Part shown: positions 24,339-29,189 of the stretch, one piece after another
Numbering within the stretch: the first letter of the stretch is position 1
Layout of the letters: every line of letters begins with the position of its first letter
DNA from: DATKGQ01 sp035510715
Lineage (GTDB): Bacteria; Patescibacteriota; Saccharimonadia; Saccharimonadales; UBA4665
Assembly (NCBI GenBank): GCA_035510715.1
Contig: DATKGQ010000012.1
Location: forward strand, 1 to 29,189
DNA length: 29,189 nucleotides
Direction: 5' to 3'
Notes under the pieces: model-generated
What the model was told of the DNA's origin: nothing
Seen by the model: the letters and a program-made list of their open reading frames with translations, nothing else
Databases searched by the model: none
Position numbers and translations under genes: made by a program

Positions 24339-24382
24339 TTATGCTTATTGAAATTAAACCACTTAAAGACCTGGGCCTATGA
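24334..24382 (+). promoter_or_regulatory. TATAAT box and overlapping mini-ORF before the MarP-like gene
   Basis: TATAAT lies at 24334-24339. A 13-codon ORF (ATG 24341, MLIEIKPLKDLGL) ends in a TGA at 24380-24382 that overlaps the protease start as ATGA (24379-24382). If transcription starts from this box, the mini-ORF's ATG would lie just upstream of the mRNA, so it would be translated only from read-through. Confidence 0.3.
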
Positions 24383-25551
24383 ACGTAGTTGATATCATCA
24401 TTTTATTGTTTTTAATCAGTTCCATGATCCGCGGCTATGAAATTGGATCAGTCCGTCAGATTCTTTCGACAGTCGGTTTTTTTGGTGGATTATATTTTGG
24501 CGCCTGGATTGAGCCGCATTTCGTGCATTTTGCCCATACTACTTTATCTCGTTCCTGGCTTACATTAGGGATTACCTGTGGCTGCGCTTTGTTATTGCTA
24601 ATTGTCGGCGAGTATGCCGGGGCCAAATTAAAAACTAAACTTATGCATCATGAGGCCGACAAAGTGGACAGGGGACTAGGTACTTTGGTCGGAGCGGTAA
24701 TGCTATTAGGTACAGTCTGGATCATTTGCGGCATTCTTATAAGCCTGCCGTTCGCAAGTTTGCAAAGTCAATTAAGGGGTTCGGCGATTGTCCGGATATT
24801 AGACCAAAGGTTACCATCAGCACCTAATGTGCTGGCCGATTTAAGCCATACTATTGATCCAAATGGCTTTCCTAAAGTATTTATCGGCGTTGAGCCAGCG
24901 CCGCTTAACCCCAATGTTAATTTACCGTCACTGGGCGTTTTGACAGCAGCCGTAGCGAAAGATGAACCATCGGTTGTCAAAATTGAGGGCGTGGGTTGTG
25001 GTGGCATTGTAGAAGGATCGGGCTTCGTAGTGGCTCCGGATACTGTGGTCACTAATGCCCATGTTGTAGCTGGAGTAGCGCATCCGTATATAGATGATCA
25101 ATCCGTACAGCTCCCAGCCACCGTAATTAGGTTTGATCCTAATCTTGACTTGGCTATATTAAAAACCCATAATCTGTCCGGTTCACCTTTAACAGTTGCT
25201 GATACTACCGTTAAAAATGGTACCCAATCAGCAGTACTGGGTTATCCGGGCGGTGGTAATTTTACCCCCTCGCCAGCTGTGGTAATGGAAGAATTTATCG
25301 CTACCGGTCGCAATATCTACGATCAAGGGAATACCGATCGCAATGTATATGAGATTAAGGCTACGGTTATACCAGGTAATTCGGGTGGTCCATTGATCAC
25401 AACTAACGGCACCGTTATCGGTATTGTTTTTGCCGAATCAACGACTTATAACCAAGTTGGCTACGCCTTAGCAACTCCACAAGTATTGTCCGAAATTCAC
25501 CAAGCTGAAACCAGAAATCAGGTTGTTACAACCGGTTCTTGCGCCGAATAA
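24379..25551 (+). CDS. marP: MarP-like membrane-anchored serine protease (CvpA domain + trypsin fold), 390 aa
   Basis: Residues 1-125 form a four-helix CvpA-like anchor. Residues 195-385 are a chymotrypsin-fold protease. The catalytic triad is H228 (TNAHVV), D257 (DPNLDLAIL) and S335 (PGNSGGP). C207 and C388 bracket the protease domain. As I recall Mycobacterium tuberculosis MarP, its triad (H235, D264, S343) and disulfide (C214-C395) fall at the same spacing, with a constant offset of 7-8, so this is a full-length orthologue-like protein. MarP is known for survival of acid and oxidative stress. The protease should face outward. The disulfide-forming VKOR gene starts 33 nt downstream. Confidence 0.9.
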   Translation: MNVVDIIILLFLISSMIRGYEIGSVRQILSTVGFFGGLYFGAWIEPHFVHFAHTTLSRSWLTLGITCGCALLLLIVGEYAGAKLKTKLMHHEADKVDRGLGTLVGAVMLLGTVWIICGILISLPFASLQSQLRGSAIVRILDQRLPSAPNVLADLSHTIDPNGFPKVFIGVEPAPLNPNVNLPSLGVLTAAVAKDEPSVVKIEGVGCGGIVEGSGFVVAPDTVVTNAHVVAGVAHPYIDDQSVQLPATVIRFDPNLDLAILKTHNLSGSPLTVADTTVKNGTQSAVLGYPGGGNFTPSPAVVMEEFIATGRNIYDQGNTDRNVYEIKATVIPGNSGGPLITTNGTVIGIVFAESTTYNQVGYALATPQVLSEIHQAETRNQVVTTGSCAE

Positions 25552-25564
25552 CAGCTTAAGTTCA

Positions 25565-25573
25565 TGTTATACT
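25565..25573 (+). promoter_or_regulatory. Extended -10 (TGtTATACT) of the VKOR gene
   Basis: It lies in the 33-nt gap after the protease stop and ends 11 nt before the ATG at 25585. The VKOR gene may be both co-transcribed and independently expressed. Confidence 0.5.
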
Positions 25574-25584
25574 TCAAATAATAA

Positions 25585-26208
25585 ATGGCCAATATTCCCC
25601 AGACTCCGCCAAAACAATTACCGACTTTTTCTAAAGTCCTGCCTTATATTTTAATTATTGCTGGCGCTTTGGGTTTGTTGTTTGCGTTTTTATTGATGTA
25701 CGACAGCATAAAGATATATATCAATCCACACTATTTACCGAATTGTAACCTTAATCCGGTCCTTAATTGCGGGACAGTTATTAATTCTAAAGAAGCCGAT
25801 GTTTTTGGTTTTTCCAACCCATTAATTGGCGTAGCGGCCTTTCCGGTACTAATTACAACCGGTGTAATTGTATTATCTGGCGTTAAACTAAAGCGCTGGT
25901 TTTGGTTAGCACTTGATGCTGGCAGTTTTGTTGGTGTCATTTTTATGCATTATTTATTTATTGAAAGTGTTTATCGCATTCACGCCGTTTGTCCTTATTG
26001 TTTCGGAACTTGGATTATGACCATTACTACATTCTGGTATTTAACACTTTATAATATTCAAAATCGTAATATTAAATTATCCAAAAAATATAAACCAGTT
26101 ACCGATTTCTTCGTTAGACACCACGTCGATTGGCTAATCTTATGGTTCTTAATAATTATTGGTTTGATACTGAAGCATTTCTGGTATTACTACGGTCACT
26201 ATATATAA
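25585..26208 (+). CDS. Vitamin K epoxide reductase (VKOR) family disulfide-forming protein, 207 aa
   Basis: An integral membrane enzyme that re-oxidises a DsbA-like partner and passes electrons to quinone. The family signature is complete: loop cysteines C54 and C62 (LPNCNLNPVLNC), the conserved Ser-Asn after FGF (S77-N78), and the CPYC active site (C136, C139) in the fourth helix. About five helices are visible, at 19-40, 78-99, 106-127, 136-156 and 182-200. It lacks the fused thioredoxin domain seen in some bacteria, so a separate DsbA-like partner is expected outside the window. The neighbouring MarP-like protease has the two cysteines of a known disulfide and is a likely client. It converges on the MacB-like permease with a 3-nt gap. 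Confidence 0.92.
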   Translation: MANIPQTPPKQLPTFSKVLPYILIIAGALGLLFAFLLMYDSIKIYINPHYLPNCNLNPVLNCGTVINSKEADVFGFSNPLIGVAAFPVLITTGVIVLSGVKLKRWFWLALDAGSFVGVIFMHYLFIESVYRIHAVCPYCFGTWIMTITTFWYLTLYNIQNRNIKLSKKYKPVTDFFVRHHVDWLILWFLIIIGLILKHFWYYYGHYI

Positions 26209-26211
26209 AAT

Positions 26212-27450
26212 CTACTGATAGCGAAGTGCATCAATCGGATCTTTACGGGCAGCTTTAACGGCTGGTGTGATCCCAAAAATAATTCCAACCACAACTGATA
26301 CCCCTGTAGCTAATAAAATCACTTGCCAGGATAAAGTAGGTTGTAGGTTAGTTACAATTCTAAGACCAAGGTTAATCAGGGCAGATACAATAATTCCAAT
26401 CACCCCGCCATAAGTGCTGATGACCACAGCTTCAGTTAAAAACTGATTGACTATCTGCCGATTGGTTGCACCTAGGGCTTTACGAATGCCTATTTCCTGA
26501 GTCCGTTCAGTGACTGCCACCAACATGACATTCATGATTCCGATGCCACCGACCAGCAGGGAAATAGCGGCAATCGCACCGATTAAATCGGTGAGTAAAT
26601 TTAGTATATGATTGGCAGCAGCCAATTCGTCGGTTTGAGTAAAGACACTAAAATTTTGTTCACCATGATGGGCAGCCAGTAAATTATTTTGAATTCTTGT
26701 TTTAACACTATTGGTTAAAGATGGGCTGGTAGGTTTGACCAATATTTCATAAAGCGATGCCCCATTGGGGTCAATTTGCTGGGCAGTCGAATAGGGAATA
26801 AAGATGACATTGTTGAAGTCGGCGTCAATCGATAGTGGTGCTATATCAAACTGATTTAAGACTCCGAGGACAACAAAATTTATATTATGAAACTTGATGC
26901 TGTGTCCCAGAGCAGAAATACCTGGAAATAACTCGTTAGCCACGTTTTGCCCGAGCACAGCGCTATCGCTAATATTATCATTGGAGGAGTAGAAAGCACC
27001 GTATTGCAAGGTTTGATTAAGCGCTGCCGAAATATCTGAGGTAGAGCCGATGACTGGAATCGTATCATAAATCTGTTTGTTAGCTTGAATCGGCCCAGCA
27101 ATAATCGACATTGGTACTGCCGTGCGGACACCGGGAGTTTGCTGGATAGTCTGGACATCATGGATGTTGAGCAAATCTGAATCATTAAGCCCGGCAAAAA
27201 CATTTAAAAAACTAAGCGCGCCGGTAGTAGTGTTAGTCTGAGTGCTGCCTGGCCGAACAGTAATAAGATTATTACCAAGATTATTTATTTGACCAACTAT
27301 CTGGTGTTTAATCCCTTCGCCGAGGCCGACGATTGTGACAACTGACGCGATGCCAATAATGACTCCCAACATGGTCAGTAAACTTCGCCAATGACTCTGC
27401 TGGACGGCATGGATTGCCATTTTAGTGTTATTGGCAGTTAGCAGCTTCAT
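26212..27450 (-). CDS. MacB-type ABC transporter permease (MacB-PCD + FtsX), 412 aa
   Basis: A membrane subunit of the type VII ABC (MacB/LolC-like) group. An N-terminal helix (about 21-43, SLLTMLGVIIGIASVVTIVGL) is followed by a large extracellular MacB-PCD domain (about 45-285). Three helices at the C-terminus form the FtsX domain, with the loop ERTQEIGIRKALGATNRQI. Such pairs act as mechanotransmitters for export or extraction of peptides or lipids without transporting through the membrane themselves. Its start overlaps the end of the ATPase gene by 4 nt (ATGA). No periplasmic-adaptor (MacA-like) gene is next to it in the window, in contrast to Gram-negative MacAB. Confidence 0.92.
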   Translation of the reverse strand: MKLLTANNTKMAIHAVQQSHWRSLLTMLGVIIGIASVVTIVGLGEGIKHQIVGQINNLGNNLITVRPGSTQTNTTTGALSFLNVFAGLNDSDLLNIHDVQTIQQTPGVRTAVPMSIIAGPIQANKQIYDTIPVIGSTSDISAALNQTLQYGAFYSSNDNISDSAVLGQNVANELFPGISALGHSIKFHNINFVVLGVLNQFDIAPLSIDADFNNVIFIPYSTAQQIDPNGASLYEILVKPTSPSLTNSVKTRIQNNLLAAHHGEQNFSVFTQTDELAAANHILNLLTDLIGAIAAISLLVGGIGIMNVMLVAVTERTQEIGIRKALGATNRQIVNQFLTEAVVISTYGGVIGIIVSALINLGLRIVTNLQPTLSWQVILLATGVSVVVGIIFGITPAVKAARKDPIDALRYQ

Positions 27451-28313
27451 AACTGTTTCCTGGTTAGTTTTTTACTTTTACCCCATTTGGCTTTATTTTT
27501 TCTTTTGGCTGGCTGTGATTTAATTCCAGGAATTGCTTTCATCAAGGCCGAAACTCCTGCCAGATCATCTTCTTCGGTTTTAATTGCCAAGCCATAGATA
27601 ATGCTACGGAAGTTCGGGGCAATTTCTCCAAGTTTAGTTGGCTCATCATGAACAATTGCTCCGTCGCTCATAAAGACTACCCGAGTCGCGTAACGAGTCA
27701 GCTCAGAGTTATGAGTAACCAGCAAAATGGTTGTACCCATAGCATGAATTTCACTCAGTAGCTCCATAATTACTAGACTACTGTCACTATCAAGATTGCC
27801 GGTCGGTTCATCGGCAATAATAATTGTCGGATTATTGATAAGCGCCCGGGCGATAGCTACACTTTGGGTTTGGCCGCCGCTTAATTGTCTGGGCATGAAA
27901 TATTGTCGGTCTTCCAAACCAATTCTCTCTAACATAGCTCCGGCTAGTTTGAGGCGCCTGACAGTTGACATTCCTTTGTAGACTAGCGGCAAAGCAACGT
28001 TTTCAATTACCGTTAGATTAGGTAGCAAATTATAAGATTGGAAAACAAAGCCAATTTTGTCACGGCGATTACGGGCTCGCTGGTTAGGGCGCAGTTTAGC
28101 AACTGAGCGGTTACTAAGCATATATGTACCAAAGGTTGGCCGGTCAAGTAAACCAATAATATTCATGAGTGTCGATTTTCCGGAACCGCTTGGCCCCATT
28201 ACGGCAATAAATTCTCCTTCCATTACAGAAAGATTTATCTCGTCGAGCGCCAGGGTGGTGGCGTCACCGAAGCCATATAATTTACTGACATCATGCATTT
28301 CTATGATAGGCAT
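27447..28313 (-). CDS. MacB/LolD-type ABC transporter ATP-binding protein, 288 aa
   Basis: The ATPase of the MacB-like pair. Walker A GPSGSGKST is at 40-48, Q92 in the Q-loop, the signature LSGGQ at 144-148, Walker B IIIADEPTGNLD at 164-175 and H201. After the signature the sequence is TQSVAIARA, where the family nearly always has QQRVAIARA; the Arg-to-Ser change at 151 is unusual. The C-terminus extends about 60 residues past a typical LolD and ends in a Lys/Arg-rich tail (265-288). An in-frame ATG at 28352 would add 13 unconserved residues. MPIIEM at 28313 is preferred because TTGCTC-18 nt-TACACT ends 9 nt before it. Confidence 0.92.
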   Translation of the reverse strand: MPIIEMHDVSKLYGFGDATTLALDEINLSVMEGEFIAVMGPSGSGKSTLMNIIGLLDRPTFGTYMLSNRSVAKLRPNQRARNRRDKIGFVFQSYNLLPNLTVIENVALPLVYKGMSTVRRLKLAGAMLERIGLEDRQYFMPRQLSGGQTQSVAIARALINNPTIIIADEPTGNLDSDSSLVIMELLSEIHAMGTTILLVTHNSELTRYATRVVFMSDGAIVHDEPTKLGEIAPNFRSIIYGLAIKTEEDDLAGVSALMKAIPGIKSQPAKRKNKAKWGKSKKLTRKQL

Positions 28314-28322
28314 AGTTATATA

Positions 28323-28352
28323 AGTGTAACCCTGTTCTTGACAGGTGAGCAA
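28323..28352 (-). promoter_or_regulatory. Promoter of the MacB-like operon (leaderless type)
   Basis: Minus strand: TTGCTC (28347-28352), 18-nt spacer, TACACT (28323-28328), then 9 nt to the ATG at 28313. Confidence 0.5.
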
Positions 28353-28444
28353 GATGTTTTTTGTTGTGATTTTAGGCTATACTAAATTTTGTTTAAAAGG
28401 TCATGTTGTATGACAGGTTAGGTCATTGAATTAATAAATTATCC

Positions 28445-28535
28445 GGAGGGGTCGCATAGTTGGCCTAGTGCGCTCGCTTGGAAAGCGGGTACAGGGGAAA
28501 CTCTGTCGAGGGTTCGAATCCCTCCCTCTCCGCCA
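28445..28535 (+). tRNA. tRNA-Ser (anticodon GGA), CCA encoded
   Basis: A full cloverleaf can be drawn. The acceptor GGAGGGG (28445-28451) pairs with CCTCTCC (28525-28531), followed by discriminator G and an encoded CCA (28533-28535). The anticodon stem CGCTT/AAGCG encloses GGA, reading UCC/UCU serine codons. A long variable arm (ACAG...CTGT) marks a class II tRNA. The T arm GAGGG-TTCGAAT-CCCTC (28508-28524) is perfect. A Nudix gene starts 17 nt downstream. A TATACT box near 28378 may belong to its promoter. Confidence 0.97.
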
Positions 28536-28552
28536 ATATGGAGGATTAAAAT

Positions 28553-29032
28553 ATGCAAGAAACGTTTGAAGTCGTTATTACGGCAATTATTGAAAAAGAT
28601 AATAAATATTTAATTCTGCGGCGCTCGCCGGAGAAAAAGCGGTTTCCGGGTATGTGGACAGTTCCGGGCGGTAAACTTGAAAGTCATGATTTTATTAATA
28701 CACCCAAGGAAACCAAAGAATACTGGTATAACGTCTTAGAAAAAACATTACGCCGGGAAGTCAGAGAAGAGGCCGGTTTAGAGATTAAAGACATTTCCTA
28801 CGTCACAAGCTTGGCCACAGTCCATGCCGATGGCGCTTTGTCGTTAGTAATTTCCTGTCTAGCGCGTTATGATTCCGGTGAGATTAAGCTCCAAAAAGAA
28901 GAAACCGATAAAGCTGCTTGGGTAACACTTTTGGAAGCAAAGAAATATGATCTGATAGATGGTATATATGATGAGCTGGCAATGGCAGACGAGCTATCAG
29001 CCGGCAAAAAGCGTGAATGGGCCCGGGCTTAG
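28553..29032 (+). CDS. Nudix hydrolase with an insertion in the Nudix box, 159 aa
   Basis: An enzyme that would hydrolyse a nucleoside diphosphate linked to another group, such as an oxidised nucleotide. The conserved strand is MWTVPGGKLES (34-44) and the helix is RREVREEAGLEI (67-78) with the metal-binding REVREE glutamates (69, 72, 73). In the standard box five residues separate the Gly from the next Glu; here 22 do (G40 to E63), an insert of about 17 residues containing FINTPKETKEYWYN. This resembles hydrolases acting on larger substrates. A strong GGAGG ribosome site lies 8 nt before the ATG. It is just downstream of tRNA-Ser and may share its transcript. Confidence 0.9.
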   Translation: MQETFEVVITAIIEKDNKYLILRRSPEKKRFPGMWTVPGGKLESHDFINTPKETKEYWYNVLEKTLRREVREEAGLEIKDISYVTSLATVHADGALSLVISCLARYDSGEIKLQKEETDKAAWVTLLEAKKYDLIDGIYDELAMADELSAGKKREWARA

Positions 29033-29085
29033 TTGGGCTAGTGTTTTTAAACGCTTGTATCTTACCTGCAGACCAACCGGTCTAA

Positions 29086-29171
29086 ACTAAAAAGAGGAGA
29101 TCCAACTCAAAACGCTTTGGCTAGTAGTTTGCGCTACCATATGCCACTGCATAAGCATTTGGTCTCCTCTG
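29086..29171 (-). terminator. Inverted repeat with T run at the right edge (minus-strand terminator or structured RNA)
   Basis: On the minus strand AGAGGAGACC (near 29171-29161) pairs with GGATCTCCTCT (one bulged base) and is followed by TTTTT. The ~55-nt interior can form a TATGC-AGTG-GCATA hairpin and a GTAG-CGCAAA-CTAC hairpin. It could end a minus-strand gene that lies beyond the right edge. A 23-codon ORF (29158 to 29087) with AGAGGAG before its ATG also lies inside and may be coincidental. Confidence 0.4.
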
Positions 29172-29189
29172 TTGGTTAGTTAATCCATT

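Noticed and set aside
29100..29160. Possible tmRNA tag region or T-box
   Set aside because: A GCGCAAACTAC stretch recalls a tmRNA tag, but no ALAA-type ending, tRNA-like domain or T-box sequence is present.
1..29189. CRISPR arrays, insertion sequences or prophage genes
   Set aside because: No regularly spaced repeats, transposase-like or phage-like products, or target-site duplications were seen.

Overview
The window most likely comes from a Candidatus Saccharibacteria (TM7) or closely related Patescibacteria genome. The reasons are the families present: DUF2341/LamG surface protein, DUF5808, DUF5663, a giant glycosyltransferase membrane protein, SHOCT, DUF2127 and MarP/VKOR. TGA acts as a normal stop, which argues against the TGA-recoding Gracilibacteria/SR1. 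Genes are tightly packed with short spacers. No transposon, prophage, CRISPR array or rRNA is visible. The lineage call rests on recognised families and not on a marker gene, so it is moderate.

Layout. 1-1817 (minus): the N-terminal 605 residues of a membrane-anchored DUF2341-LamG surface protein that runs off the left edge. 1919-3291: a tiny DUF5808 gene, a short-chain dehydrogenase (minus) and a small unknown gene. 3292-7938 (minus): a two-gene operon, DUF5663 then a 1441-residue cysteine-free membrane protein ending in a GT2 glycosyltransferase domain. 8175-8876: a VIT1/CCC1 metal transporter. 8893-20621: a run of exporters, namely an ABC-2 system, a DHA2 MFS pump with an Mtb12-like secreted protein, an MMPL transporter preceded by a possible leader mini-ORF, a TnrB-like ABC system and a second DHA2 pump. 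A divergent class-2-like dihydroorotate dehydrogenase sits among them. 20637-23825: low-affinity iron permease family protein, a decayed metG pseudogene, DUF2127, SHOCT, an unlisted 56-residue basic protein and an LPG-synthase-type membrane protein. 23895-26208: a four-helix membrane protein, a MarP-like CvpA/trypsin protease and a VKOR disulfide-forming enzyme. 26212-28313 (minus): a MacB-type ABC pair. 28445-29032: tRNA-Ser(GGA) and a Nudix hydrolase. The right edge carries an inverted repeat that reads as a minus-strand terminator or structured RNA.

How the parts fit. Most of the window serves the cell envelope: export (two MFS, one MMPL, three ABC systems), envelope proteolysis (MarP), disulfide formation (VKOR) and surface proteins. 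Several families are best known from Actinobacteria, the hosts of cultivated Saccharibacteria. The exported proteins here carry cysteine pairs that VKOR could help oxidise.

Expression signals are unusually readable. About a dozen genes have a -10 box (often extended TGn) ending only 6-13 nt before the start codon, so leaderless or near-leaderless mRNAs look common. This was used to correct several start codons. A smaller set has clear Shine-Dalgarno sites.
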